Part shown: positions 29,285-38,478 of the stretch, one piece after another
Numbering within the stretch: position 1 is the stretch's first letter
Layout of the letters: every line of letters begins with the position of its first letter
Assembly: GCA_016713105.1 (NCBI GenBank)
Contig: JADJPS010000023.1
Location: forward strand, 1 to 64,000
DNA from: Devosia sp.
GTDB lineage: Bacteria > Pseudomonadota > Alphaproteobacteria > Rhizobiales > Devosiaceae
Reading direction: 5' to 3'
Length of the DNA stretch: 64,000 nt
Position numbers and translations under genes: made by a program
Notes under the pieces: generated by a model
Database searches by the model: none
The model's input: the letters and a program-made list of their open reading frames with translations, nothing else
Told to the model about the DNA's origin: nothing

Positions 29285-30568
29285 ATGGACATGGCCGCAA
29301 CGAGTGCGCCGAACCTCGACCTGCGTCCTGCGGCTCCGCAGGGCCGCGTCATCGCCGTCGACATCGCTGCGGCCAAGGCACTGTCCATCGCCCGGCCGGT
29401 GCGCGAGACCGAGCACGTGCCCCTCTTTGCGGCGCGAGGGCGCGTTCTTGCGCGGGCGATCCGCGCACCCGGCTGCCTGCCGGTATTTGATAATTCGGCA
29501 ATGGACGGCTACGCTTTGCGACTGGCCGATCTTGCTGGCGATGGCCCGTGGGAGCTCGAGATCGGCGGACGCCTCGCCGCCGGCGACGGACCCGCTGCAA
29601 CGCAACTGGCGCCCGGCACCTGCCTGCGCATCTTCACCGGTGCACCCGTCCCCTCCGATTGCGATGCGGTGGTCATGCAGGAGCGGTGCGTCCGCGATGG
29701 CAATCGCATCGTGCTGAGGGCGCGACCGCGGCACGGCGAGAACATCCGCCGGTCCGGCGAGGATGTCCGGCAGGGGCAATCGGTGCTCCAGCCGGGAGAC
29801 GTGCTGAGACCCCTGGGACTGGCCCTGCTGGCCGGGCTCGGGCTGTCCGAGGTCGAGGTGCTGCGCAAGGTCCGGATCGGGCTGGTGTCGACCGGGACCG
29901 AGCTCCGCAATCCGGGAGAGCCCCTCGCACCCGGCCAGATCTACAACTCGAACCGCGTGCTGCTCGGCGCGATGCTCGCTGCCCTTGGCTGGGCCGCTGT
30001 CATCGATTTCGGCATCGTCGCGGACCGGCCGGGCGATCTGGCTACAGTCTTCGGTGAGGCCGCCCGCTGCTGCGATGTCGTCATCAGCACCGGCGGCGCC
30101 TCGGCCGGCGACGAGGATCATGTCGTCACCGCGCTGGATCAGGCCGGCGGCGTTCTCGATGTCGTCAAGGTCGCGATGCGTCCCGGCAAGCCCCTGAAGA
30201 TCGGCCGCCTTGGCGACGTGCTGTTTGCCGGCCTGCCGGGCAATCCGAACGCCACGCTGGTGACATTCCAGCAGATTGCCCTCCCGGCCATCCGGAGGCT
30301 CGCCGGACTGCGTGTCGCGGGCCTCCCCTGGATGTCGGCGGTATCCGGGTTCGACTACGCCAAGCCGGCGGGGCGAACCGAATTCGTCCCGGTCCGCGAG
30401 ACGGGCCGCGACCACCACGGGCGCCCGGTGCTGGAGATGCTCAGCCGCGGCTCATCGGCAAATCTCTCGGCGCTGGCGCTGGCCGACGGCGTGGCGCTGC
30501 TGCCGCCCGATGCCGAGTTGATCGCACCGGGTGACCTGCTGTCGTTCCAGTCCCTTGGCGATGGCTGA
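29285..30568 (+). CDS. moeA: Molybdopterin molybdenumtransferase MoeA
   Basis: Inserts molybdate into molybdopterin-AMP. The motif FDNSAMDGYALR near residue 69 and the domain III signature VSTGTELRNPGEPLAPGQIYNSN are present, with STGGASAGDEDHV and GLPGNPNATLVTF. Length is 427 residues, normal. It follows aioA by 108 bases. moeA (called chlE or moeA1) downstream of arsenite oxidase genes is known in other Alphaproteobacteria, so it probably serves AioA maturation. Confidence 0.94.
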   Translation: MDMAATSAPNLDLRPAAPQGRVIAVDIAAAKALSIARPVRETEHVPLFAARGRVLARAIRAPGCLPVFDNSAMDGYALRLADLAGDGPWELEIGGRLAAGDGPAATQLAPGTCLRIFTGAPVPSDCDAVVMQERCVRDGNRIVLRARPRHGENIRRSGEDVRQGQSVLQPGDVLRPLGLALLAGLGLSEVEVLRKVRIGLVSTGTELRNPGEPLAPGQIYNSNRVLLGAMLAALGWAAVIDFGIVADRPGDLATVFGEAARCCDVVISTGGASAGDEDHVVTALDQAGGVLDVVKVAMRPGKPLKIGRLGDVLFAGLPGNPNATLVTFQQIALPAIRRLAGLRVAGLPWMSAVSGFDYAKPAGRTEFVPVRETGRDHHGRPVLEMLSRGSSANLSALALADGVALLPPDAELIAPGDLLSFQSLGDG

Positions 30569-31151
30569 GCTGGTGGCTGGCGGCAAAGGGGTCATCGAAG
30601 CGATCCTCCGGCGGCGCTCGCTGGCGCCGCGCAAGCTGGTGGCGCCGGGTCCCGATGCATCGCAGCTGGAGCTGCTGATTTCGGCAGCGGCCGCGGCGCC
30701 CGACCATGGACGCCTGCATCCGGTCCGGTTCGTCCAGATCGCCGACGCGGGCCGCGCGACCCTGGCCCAGCTGTTCCGCCAGGCGGCGTCGCAGATGGAA
30801 CCTCAGGCAGGCCCGGAGCTGGCGGACCGGGAGGCCGAAAAGGCCCATCACGCGCCATGTCTCCTCGCCGTGGTGGCAAGGATTGATGACGCGAACCCTG
30901 TTGCCCCCGCGCACGAGCAATGGATTTCGGTCGGCGCCGCAGTCCAGAACGTCCTTCTCGCGGCCGAGGATCTCGGCTTCCGTGCCATGATAGTCAGCGG
31001 CCGCAAGGTGCAGAGCCGGTTGCTGCAGGCGGCCTTCGCGCCGACCGGAAGCGAGCACCTGGTCGGCTTCGTCGCCATTGGCACCCCGACTGCCGAACCC
31101 TCGCCCCGCGACCGCCACCCGGGCTCGCTCGCCCACTGGAGTGGCACCTGA
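30561..31151 (+). CDS. Nitroreductase family flavoprotein (AoxC-like position)
   Basis: 196 residues of the FMN nitroreductase fold: IEAILRRRSLAPRKL, SAAAAAPDHGRLHPVRFV, and the later WISVGAAVQNVLLAAEDLGFRAMIVSG with the C-terminal FVAIGTP. It overlaps the moeA stop by eight bases, so it is co-translated. A nitroreductase (AoxC) is known in arsenite-oxidase clusters, with unknown role; this gene fits that position. The in-frame ATG at 30531 is rejected because it lies deeper inside moeA. Confidence 0.83.
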   Translation: MAELVAGGKGVIEAILRRRSLAPRKLVAPGPDASQLELLISAAAAAPDHGRLHPVRFVQIADAGRATLAQLFRQAASQMEPQAGPELADREAEKAHHAPCLLAVVARIDDANPVAPAHEQWISVGAAVQNVLLAAEDLGFRAMIVSGRKVQSRLLQAAFAPTGSEHLVGFVAIGTPTAEPSPRDRHPGSLAHWSGT

Positions 31152-31327
31152 GAACCACCCGGTGAGCCTCAAGGACACCGAGCGAGGGTGACCAGCTCAG
31201 GCATGGCAGGGCACAGCCTCACTGGGGCGGCACGCAGCTGGCCCTCCCATTGAATTCGGATGCAAATGCGCTGAAAACCGGCGCAGACCTGTGCTAGATC
31301 ACCGTTGCCGTTGGTTTGCGCCTGGGG

Positions 31328-32515
31328 ATGCAGAACCTGTTGCCGATAGACGATGCAGGAACGCGGTGGCCATCCGAGCGGGTCGACGACGGGCGGGGTT
31401 CCGGCAGGCGCGTCGCCATAATCGGCAGCCAGGCTTTCGCGCTCCTGAATTTCCGCAGCTCTCTGATTGCCGCGCTCGTCGCCCGCGGACATGAGGTACT
31501 GGCCATGGCGCCGGATCTTGACGGTGACTACGGCCATCGTATCCGGCAACTCGGAGCGCGACCGATCTCGCTTCCATTGTCGCGGCGGAGCACCAATCCG
31601 GTCGGTGACGCGGTTCTGTTCGCACGGATGCTGCATGTCCTGTGGCGCGCGACGCCCGATGTGGTCCTTGCCTATACGGCCAAGCCCATCATCTATGGAC
31701 TGCCGGCCGCCGTCCTTGCGGGTGTTCGACGACGCTTCGCGCTGGTGGAGGGACTGGGTCATCCCCTTACCATCGGTGCCGGAGGCGCCTCGCGTCTGCT
31801 GGCTCCCATGGTCCGCCTCCTGTACCGCACGGCCATTGGCGTGGCCTCGAGTTGCTTCTTCCTGAACCGGAGCGACCTGGCGGATTTCGTGTCCTGGAAG
31901 GTCGTCAGGCCGGAGCGCGCCATGCTGCTGGGTGCTACCGGTGTGAATCTGGATGAATGGCCGGAGTCCAGGCCGGTGCTGGATCCTGTGACCTTCATCT
32001 TCGTGGGACGTCTGTTGCGTCAAAAGGGCGTGGAGGAATTCATTGCCGCCGCCCGGTCGGTCAAGAAAGACAATCCCGCCGTTCGCTTCCTGCTCGTCGG
32101 CGGCCTTGAGGACGGGCATGATGCGGTGGGTCGCCAGGCCGTTGAGGGATGGGTGCGCGAGGGTGTCGTCGAGTGGACGGGGCACGTCCCCGTTCGACCC
32201 TGGCTGGACCAGTCAAGCGTCTTCGTTCTGCCCTCGTACCGGGAAGGATTTCCGCGCAGCACGCAGGAGGCCATGGCCGTTGGCCGCGCCGTCATCACAA
32301 CCGATGTGCCCGGTTGCAGGGACACCGTGATAGGCGGGCGAAGTGGCGTATTGGTTCAGCCGCGTGACGCCAGGGCTCTGGCCGCCGCCATGCTGGAGTT
32401 CATCGCCAAGCCGGAACTGATCGTCGCAATGGGTCGGGAGAGTCGCGCTATATCGGAGGAACAGTTCAACAGCAGTTCCTTCGACACCCGGCTGATCCTA
32501 CAGATGGGTCTCTAG
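31328..32515 (+). CDS. Glycosyltransferase family 4 protein (polysaccharide cluster)
   Basis: 395-residue GT-B glycosyltransferase. The N-terminal acceptor domain RVAIIGSQAFALLNFRSSLIAALVARGHEV is followed by a GT4 donor domain (FIFVGRLLRQKGVEEFIAAA, LPSYREGFPRSTQEAMAVGRAVITTDVPGCRDTV). The E(x7)E-type motif sits at REGFPRSTQE. It resembles the sugar transferases that start exopolysaccharide side chains (inference). ATG 31328 is used; a TTG four codons earlier is possible. It is first in a rightward run of four transferase genes. Confidence 0.87.
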   Translation: MQNLLPIDDAGTRWPSERVDDGRGSGRRVAIIGSQAFALLNFRSSLIAALVARGHEVLAMAPDLDGDYGHRIRQLGARPISLPLSRRSTNPVGDAVLFARMLHVLWRATPDVVLAYTAKPIIYGLPAAVLAGVRRRFALVEGLGHPLTIGAGGASRLLAPMVRLLYRTAIGVASSCFFLNRSDLADFVSWKVVRPERAMLLGATGVNLDEWPESRPVLDPVTFIFVGRLLRQKGVEEFIAAARSVKKDNPAVRFLLVGGLEDGHDAVGRQAVEGWVREGVVEWTGHVPVRPWLDQSSVFVLPSYREGFPRSTQEAMAVGRAVITTDVPGCRDTVIGGRSGVLVQPRDARALAAAMLEFIAKPELIVAMGRESRAISEEQFNSSSFDTRLILQMGL

Positions 32516-32518
32516 CCA

Positions 32519-33808
32519 GTGCGGCCGGCGCCAGCAGCATTGAAGGTCCTCGTTGTTATCCCGTCGCTTGCGGTTGGCGGTGCCGAGATGGATCTGCTGA
32601 GGGTCTTGCCGCGGATAGACCGCGCGAAGTTCCAGGTCGACGTCTGGACCTTCCAGGAAACCGGCGAACTGGCCGGCCGGATGAGTGCAGCGGGCATCAG
32701 GGTCATTGCTCCGGATCCATCGAACCCGACGGCCGCCGCCCCGCCTCCTGGTGGCGCCGCCACGCAGCGGCTCAGAGCCCTGGCGCGGCTATTGGGCAAG
32801 GCGGCCGCGGGCGCCAGGCTGCTGAGGGCCGGGAACTATGACGTCGTCCATGCGGTGCTGCCGAGCAGCTACCTCATTGCGGTGCTCGCCTCAGCCATGG
32901 CCCTGCGCGGTCGTGTGCTGATGAGCCGACTTTCGCAGAACTGGTATCAGGCCAACCACCCGCTGTTCGGGTTCATCGAGCGGCAGATGTTGCATCGGAT
33001 GGCGTCGGCGGCAATCGGCAATGCCTTCGGCATCGTTGACGAGTTGCGCGCCGAGGGCATCAGGGACGACAAGCTCTCGCTGCTCCGGAACGGCCTCGAC
33101 GTCGGGCAGTTCGACGCCTCGCTGGTAGATCGGGACACCGCCCGACAGCAGCTCCTGCTGCCGCGGCAGGCGCTCGTGCTGAGTGCGGTCGCCAACCTCC
33201 ATCGCTACAAGGGCTATGACGATCTGATCGGTGCACTCTCGCTGGCCGCGCCCCGGCTTCCGGACGAATGGTACCTGCTCATCGCCGGCTCTGACCGCGA
33301 CGGCAACCTCGCGCGATTGCAGGAGGTCGCCCGGCTGCAGGGGCTCGAGCGAAACATCCGGTTCCTCGGGCCGCGTTCCGACATTTCACTGATCCTCAGC
33401 GCGGCGGACCTGCACGTCACGGCCTCCCACTCCGAGGGACTTCCCAACAACATCATCGAAGCAATGTTCGCGAGGCTCCCCGTGATCGGAACCGCGGTCG
33501 GCGGCATCCCAGAACTCGTCGAGGACGGCGAGACCGGGCTGCTGGTGGCGGCCCGGGACCACGAGGCGCTGTCGCGTGCCATCGTCGATCTGGCCCGAGC
33601 CCGCGACAGACGGACCGCCATGGGGCTGGCGGGGCGGGCCGTCGCCGAGACCAGCTTCGATGTCCGGCGGACCGTGACCGAACTTTCGGCCATCTACGAA
33701 GATCTCGCCCTGTCGCATCGAGAGAACCGGCCCTATCGTTCGCGGCAGGACATGGCCGGCCGGCCCCAGGGACTGCCGGGACCGGATTGGAGAGCCGGCA
33801 GTGAGTAA
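32519..33808 (+). CDS. Glycosyltransferase family 4 protein
   Basis: 429-residue GT-B enzyme. The N-terminal VLVVIPSLAVGGAEMDLLRVL loop is a hallmark of GT4 (GGAE). The donor domain has NLHRYKGYDDLIGAL and SHSEGLPNNIIEAMFARLPVIGTAVGGIPELVEDGETGLLV. It starts with GTG four bases after the previous gene and ends eight bases inside the next, so the genes are co-translated. The last ~25 residues are a hydrophilic extension. Confidence 0.88.
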   Translation: MRPAPAALKVLVVIPSLAVGGAEMDLLRVLPRIDRAKFQVDVWTFQETGELAGRMSAAGIRVIAPDPSNPTAAAPPPGGAATQRLRALARLLGKAAAGARLLRAGNYDVVHAVLPSSYLIAVLASAMALRGRVLMSRLSQNWYQANHPLFGFIERQMLHRMASAAIGNAFGIVDELRAEGIRDDKLSLLRNGLDVGQFDASLVDRDTARQQLLLPRQALVLSAVANLHRYKGYDDLIGALSLAAPRLPDEWYLLIAGSDRDGNLARLQEVARLQGLERNIRFLGPRSDISLILSAADLHVTASHSEGLPNNIIEAMFARLPVIGTAVGGIPELVEDGETGLLVAARDHEALSRAIVDLARARDRRTAMGLAGRAVAETSFDVRRTVTELSAIYEDLALSHRENRPYRSRQDMAGRPQGLPGPDWRAGSE

Positions 33809-34886
33809 CGTTGCTGCAACCGGGGAACTCACCGTCGACGTGGTGATCGCCACGCGCAACCGCAGGCGTTTTCTCGAGCAGTGCCTGGCCAGCATCCGCG
33901 GCCAGACTCTCCAGCCGCGTCGGGTGATCGTCGTCGACGATGGCTCCACGGACGACACGCGAGCTGCGCTGGAAGGGCTGGCCGGGGACTGGCCGAACCT
34001 CACTGCAATCTCGGTGTCGCAGCGCGGCGTTTCGGCGGCCCGCAACATCGGCATCAGCCGGTCGACATCCGATCTGGTCGCCTTCAACGACGATGACGAC
34101 CTCTGGCTTCCCACCATGCTGGAGCGCCAGGTCGCGCTGTTTCGCGGACGACCCAGGACCGGCTTCGTCTATTGTGGCTTCTGCGAACTCGACGCCGCCG
34201 GAAACGACCTGGTGGACGGGTGCCAGGTCCGGCCCGAGCGGCGCGGAGAAATCTTCCATGACATCCTCGAGCGGTTCCATGGCATTGCGCTGCCCACCAT
34301 TGTCGCCCGCCGATCCCTGTTGATCGACGTCGGCGGCTTCGACGAGTCCATGTCTCAGGCGGAAGACCGCGACCTTTGCCTTGCCCTGGCGCGGCGAGCC
34401 GAGGTCGACTGCAATTCGGAAACGCTGGTCGGCGTACGCAAGCACCCCCGCGGGGCCTATGGCGGCGCCATGCGGCACGATCCGGAACTGGTGCTCAATC
34501 AGCGGCTGTCCGTCTGGAACAAGTGGCGCGAAGACTTCGTGGACAGGAATGCTGTTCTCGCCCGCTTTCGCGTGGAGGCCGCGGCGGTTGCCATTGCCCT
34601 GCTTACACGGCTGCCACCCGATCTGGGGCTCTATCGCCGGTTGAGCACCAGCAACCTCCTGCTGGCCCGCGAGCTGTTTCCAACCCGTCGCGCCTTTCTG
34701 GCTGCGGTCCTTGCCGCCCTCGGGATCGGCCGCCAGAGCGCCGATGCTCGGCTCGGTCCGCTCGAGACACTGAAATGGGCGCTTGCCCGGCGCGTCATCC
34801 TGCCCAGCCCGACCCTTCTGGGCCTGGCCCGCCGCCTCGGGAAGTTCAGGGATGGGTCCACCCACGTTTCCGGCGATGGCGAGTAG
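33801..34886 (+). CDS. Glycosyltransferase family 2 protein
   Basis: 361-residue GT-A enzyme: VDVVIATRNRRRFLEQCLASIRGQTLQPRRVIVVDDGSTDDT at the N-terminus, GVSAARNIGISRS, and the metal-binding region LVAFNDDDDLWLP. ED in QAEDRDLCLALAR is the likely catalytic base region. It starts with GTG inside the end of the preceding gene. Donor and acceptor are unknown. Confidence 0.88.
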   Translation: MSNVAATGELTVDVVIATRNRRRFLEQCLASIRGQTLQPRRVIVVDDGSTDDTRAALEGLAGDWPNLTAISVSQRGVSAARNIGISRSTSDLVAFNDDDDLWLPTMLERQVALFRGRPRTGFVYCGFCELDAAGNDLVDGCQVRPERRGEIFHDILERFHGIALPTIVARRSLLIDVGGFDESMSQAEDRDLCLALARRAEVDCNSETLVGVRKHPRGAYGGAMRHDPELVLNQRLSVWNKWREDFVDRNAVLARFRVEAAAVAIALLTRLPPDLGLYRRLSTSNLLLARELFPTRRAFLAAVLAALGIGRQSADARLGPLETLKWALARRVILPSPTLLGLARRLGKFRDGSTHVSGDGE

Positions 34887-34901
34887 GCGGCAGGGTTGAG
34901 C

Positions 34902-37580
34902 ATGCGGCGCAAACACCGGGCCGCCGACGTCACGGCGATTGTCCTGACCACCGGCGAGGCAACGACCGCATCGGCGATCGCGTGCATCCGCGGGCAGGAT
35001 GCGCCGGTCTTCGATATCGTCGTGGTGCGGGACATCCATCCGTTTCACAAGGCGCTCAACCAGGGCGCCTCCCTGGTCACGACGCCGTATTTCGTGCAGG
35101 TCGACGCCGATATGCTGCTCGACCCGGATTGCATCGGGGCCTTGCGACGGGCCATGCGCAGCGACGTCGGAATTGCCGTAGGCCGGTTGCGGGACGCGAT
35201 GATGGGAACCGTGGTTGGCGTCAAGCTGTTCCGCAAGGCTTGCTTCGAAGTCGCCATGTTTCCGGATTCGATCTCGCCGGACACCGATTTTGTCGAAGCG
35301 ATCGGACAGGCCGGGTGGCGGACAGTCTACGTCGGAAATCAGCACGACCGCGGAAAGCACGGTCCGCGAACCTTTGGCGTGCATGCCCCCGAGTATCAGC
35401 CGCACTACGTCTTCCGGAAGTTTTTGATGGAGGGGCAACGCTACTACCATCGCTCCGCCTTGGGCGGACTGCGCTGGCAGCTTGCTCAGTTGACGCGCAG
35501 TTCCCATCCGAATGCAGTTCTGGCGCGCGTCGCCCTTGCCGCGGGGTTCCTCGATGCGCCCGCCGGGGACGCCCTGGGGCGAGAAACGCCCAGTGGCTTC
35601 GACAGCGTCGTCGCCGCCCTGGCAAGCTCGGACAGGCCGTCCGGCGCCGCCTCTGCGAAGCGTGCGAGGGGCACGCTCCGTGATTGCTTCTTTGCTGAGT
35701 GGCAACGCGGTCGCAATGCCGCCGAGCAATCGGACGCCCGCATCTTCCGCGAGGCGCTGGAGTCGCTCGAGCGCCTTCCGGACGACGAGCTGTCGCTGCT
35801 GCTGAAGCTTGGGCTGTGCCGCGGCTTTGTCACCGGCGGCGACCCGCAGCGCGACTTCGATCGCCTGGAGAAGTTTTTCCGCCAGACCGGGCAACCGCAG
35901 GCGGCAACGGCCGTGGAACAGCCGGAACTGCCGCTCGCCGAGGTGTTCGAATACGCACGGCAGGTCGGCCTCGAGCGCTTTGTGATGGCCCCATCGGTCG
36001 GAATGGAGTTCGTATATTCGGCGGGATCGTTTCGAGGCACGAGCCCCGTCGCCAATCGCACCGACGCGGCGGGGCGACCCCGTATCGACGTTCCCTTCCG
36101 GCTCTTTGGCAGTATCGTCTGCACAGACGCCGAAAGGGTGACGGGACTGTTCTGGTGTCTCGACCTGCTGCGCAGGGGCTACCTGCAGGCCCATGTGCCG
36201 GGCCCGTTCGGCGCCCACCGCGTATCCTTGCCGGGGGCGCTGCTGGATGGGCTTCTCGATCGCGTTCGGGCCGGCAAGTCCGGCATGCAGCAATCGCTGC
36301 CGATGCGGTTCATCCGGCGGATGCTGGCACCCCCACTGCGACCGTACCAGGCGACGGAGGGCCGTGTACTGATGGTTGCGGAATCTCTCGGCCGCGGCGG
36401 AGCCGAACGTCAGCTCCTCGCTGTCGCCGAAGGACTGCAGCGCCGCGGCTATGACGTGAAGGTCCTGAGCTTCGCCGATTTCGATGCCGGCGTTCCAAGT
36501 TATGAGGGCGATCTGCGTCGCCTCGGGATCGAGGTGACCCATGGCATGGGCGAGCCCTCCACCAGCCGCCGGTACCTGCCCAGCACGCCTGGCTGCGTCC
36601 GACCGGAGGATGCCGCCCGCCTCCCGAGATGGATGCGCGACCGGATGGCCGCGCTCAGCCGCCTTCTGGTGACCTGGGGCCCCGAGGTCGTCCATGCCTG
36701 GGGGGACGGTCCGGGCAGCGCGGCGCTGCTCGCTGCCGGCACACGCGGGGTCAGGCAGATCGTCGTGCAGCAGGGCAGTATGGCGATCTTTCGGCGGGGA
36801 CATCCGGGGAGTGCCCTGATCCGCAACGTCTATGCGGTTCTGGCCGGCAGGGCCGGGGTGACGATGATCAACAACAGCCTGGCCGGCGCCCTCGACAACG
36901 AGCAGTGGATCGGACTTCCGCGCGGCAGCGTCGGGGTTCGCTACAATGGGCTGCTTCCCGGCACCGTTCGGCCGGTGAGTGCGGAGGAGACGGCGCAGTA
37001 CAAGGCGTCACTGGGATGGAGTGCGGACACGCCCGTCGTGGGCACCATCACCCGGATCGTCGCGGTAAAGGATCCGGACCTCTGGCTTGCGACAGCGGCA
37101 AGGATCCGAGAGCAGCGCCCGGACGTCCGCTTCCTTTTCGCTGGCTACGGGCCGCTGGCGGAAGCCACGAAAGCCAACGCCGCGCGACTGGGCATTGGCG
37201 ATCGCATTCACTTTGCTGGTGCGGTGGAGGATGTCGGCCTCGTCTACTCGGCCATTGACGTGGTGCTGCTGACATCCGCAATCGAGGGCGTTCCCAATGT
37301 CATGATCGAGGCTCAGGCGGCCGGCCGTCCGGTGGTTGCACCCGACGTCGGCGGTGCCGCCGAGGCGCTGGCCGAGGGTGTCACCGGCCTGATCGCCCGT
37401 CCGCGGGACGTCCTGCACCTGGCGTCGGCCGTCATCCGGCTGCTCGATGACGACGCCTGGCGGGCGCGACTTCGGCAAGATGGGCCGCGCTTGGTGGCCG
37501 AACGGTTCGATCTCGACGCGATGGTGGAAAAGACCATAGAGCACTACGGCATTGCCCGCCCCGGGCCTATTTCGGCCTAG
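34902..37580 (+). CDS. Two-domain glycosyltransferase (GT-A N-terminus fused to GT4 C-terminus)
   Basis: 892 residues. The N-terminal ~270 residues look like a GT-A domain, with the DxD-type motif FVQVDADMLLDPDC and DTDFVEAIGQAG. A middle region of about 200 residues has no assigned family. The last ~390 residues are a GT4 enzyme: RVLMVAESLGRGGAERQLLAVAEGLQRRG, IVAVKDPDLWLATAARI, and TSAIEGVPNVMIEAQAAGRPVVAPDVGGAAEAL. The fusion may couple two successive sugar additions. ATG 34902 is preferred over TTG 34896. Its last 14 bases overlap the convergent gene at 37567. Confidence 0.85.
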   Translation: MRRKHRAADVTAIVLTTGEATTASAIACIRGQDAPVFDIVVVRDIHPFHKALNQGASLVTTPYFVQVDADMLLDPDCIGALRRAMRSDVGIAVGRLRDAMMGTVVGVKLFRKACFEVAMFPDSISPDTDFVEAIGQAGWRTVYVGNQHDRGKHGPRTFGVHAPEYQPHYVFRKFLMEGQRYYHRSALGGLRWQLAQLTRSSHPNAVLARVALAAGFLDAPAGDALGRETPSGFDSVVAALASSDRPSGAASAKRARGTLRDCFFAEWQRGRNAAEQSDARIFREALESLERLPDDELSLLLKLGLCRGFVTGGDPQRDFDRLEKFFRQTGQPQAATAVEQPELPLAEVFEYARQVGLERFVMAPSVGMEFVYSAGSFRGTSPVANRTDAAGRPRIDVPFRLFGSIVCTDAERVTGLFWCLDLLRRGYLQAHVPGPFGAHRVSLPGALLDGLLDRVRAGKSGMQQSLPMRFIRRMLAPPLRPYQATEGRVLMVAESLGRGGAERQLLAVAEGLQRRGYDVKVLSFADFDAGVPSYEGDLRRLGIEVTHGMGEPSTSRRYLPSTPGCVRPEDAARLPRWMRDRMAALSRLLVTWGPEVVHAWGDGPGSAALLAAGTRGVRQIVVQQGSMAIFRRGHPGSALIRNVYAVLAGRAGVTMINNSLAGALDNEQWIGLPRGSVGVRYNGLLPGTVRPVSAEETAQYKASLGWSADTPVVGTITRIVAVKDPDLWLATAARIREQRPDVRFLFAGYGPLAEATKANAARLGIGDRIHFAGAVEDVGLVYSAIDVVLLTSAIEGVPNVMIEAQAAGRPVVAPDVGGAAEALAEGVTGLIARPRDVLHLASAVIRLLDDDAWRARLRQDGPRLVAERFDLDAMVEKTIEHYGIARPGPISA

Positions 37581-38472
37581 CCGCGGCAATCTCGTCGGCA
37601 AAGCCGCGTGCCAGGTGCAGCGCGCTGAGCGCGGGCAGGCGATGTGCCGCGAACGGCGAAAGCGCTCTCAAACGATCGGCAAGGGTGACCTGCGGCGGCC
37701 GCATCTGCCGGCCTTCCTTCAGCATCAAGTGGGCGCGCCCCAGGCCGTTGCGATAGGCGCGGTCTATCCAGGCCTGCTCGGACCACTGGCGCTCCCGGAC
37801 GATATGGTGAACCAGCGGCTGCTGCGCAAACCATGCCGTGGCGCCAGCGCGCTCGACGCGCCGGAGGAACTCGGTCTCGCTGCCCATGCGATAACTGGGA
37901 GTGTCGCGATTGGGTCCTATCGCCTCGTCGAAGCGGAATCCGCTGTCGAATACCGTCCGGCGCACCGCCATGTTGCAACCATAGATTTCCCCGGCTTCGG
38001 TCGGTCCTTCCGGCAGGTCCCTTTCGCTGAACATCAGCGCGTGATGTCGCCGGTCCTTGAGCAGCCAGCCCGGTGGCGGCACCTCGAAATAGGGGGTGAT
38101 GCGGCCGCCGAGCAGCGCATGCTCGGTCCGTTCCTGCAGGTACCGGCTCCAGGCTCGGAGGAAGTTCCGGTCCGGCAGAACGTCGTCGTCCACGATGACG
38201 ATGAGGTCGCCGTCGCAGGCGTCCAGTGCTGCATTCAGCGCCGCGTTCTTGCCGGGAGTGGGCTGGGTCACGACGCGCAACGGCAGCCGCGCCGCATGTT
38301 CGTCCAGGATCTTCCGGGTCGTGTCCGTACTGCCATTGTCCACCACCACCATCTGCCATGGCGTGTCAGGTGGCTCGGCGGCGGCAAACGCCGCGAGTGT
38401 CTGTCGGAGAACCGCTTCGCCGTTGCGCGTTGCCGCAAGGACGGTCAGGGAGTTGGCCAGCTTCGCCGTCAT
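37567..38472 (-). CDS. Glycosyltransferase family 2 protein
   Basis: 301-residue GT-A enzyme. N-terminal SLTVLAATRNGEAVLRQTLAAFAAAE, VVVDNGSTDTTRKILDEHAA, NAALNAALDACDGDLIVIVDDDVLPDRNFL (DDD metal site), and GCNMAVRRTVFDSGFRFDEAIGPN. It follows the deacetylase gene by six bases on the same strand and overlaps the convergent GT fusion gene by 14 bases. Confidence 0.88.
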   Translation of the reverse strand: MTAKLANSLTVLAATRNGEAVLRQTLAAFAAAEPPDTPWQMVVVDNGSTDTTRKILDEHAARLPLRVVTQPTPGKNAALNAALDACDGDLIVIVDDDVLPDRNFLRAWSRYLQERTEHALLGGRITPYFEVPPPGWLLKDRRHHALMFSERDLPEGPTEAGEIYGCNMAVRRTVFDSGFRFDEAIGPNRDTPSYRMGSETEFLRRVERAGATAWFAQQPLVHHIVRERQWSEQAWIDRAYRNGLGRAHLMLKEGRQMRPPQVTLADRLRALSPFAAHRLPALSALHLARGFADEIAAARPK

Positions 38473-38478
38473 TTGGCC

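Noticed and set aside
26054..30418. Leftward open frame of 1,454 codons
   Set aside because: Only its last ~212 codons are moaA; the rest is antisense to aioA and moeA, whose proteins are clearly conserved.
30561..31151. BluB (dimethylbenzimidazole synthase) as the nitroreductase's identity
   Set aside because: The fold fits, but no BluB-specific motif is clear and the neighbours point to the arsenite-oxidase companion nitroreductase.
33453..36803. Leftward open frame of 1,116 codons
   Set aside because: Antisense shadow of three glycosyltransferase genes with clear family motifs.
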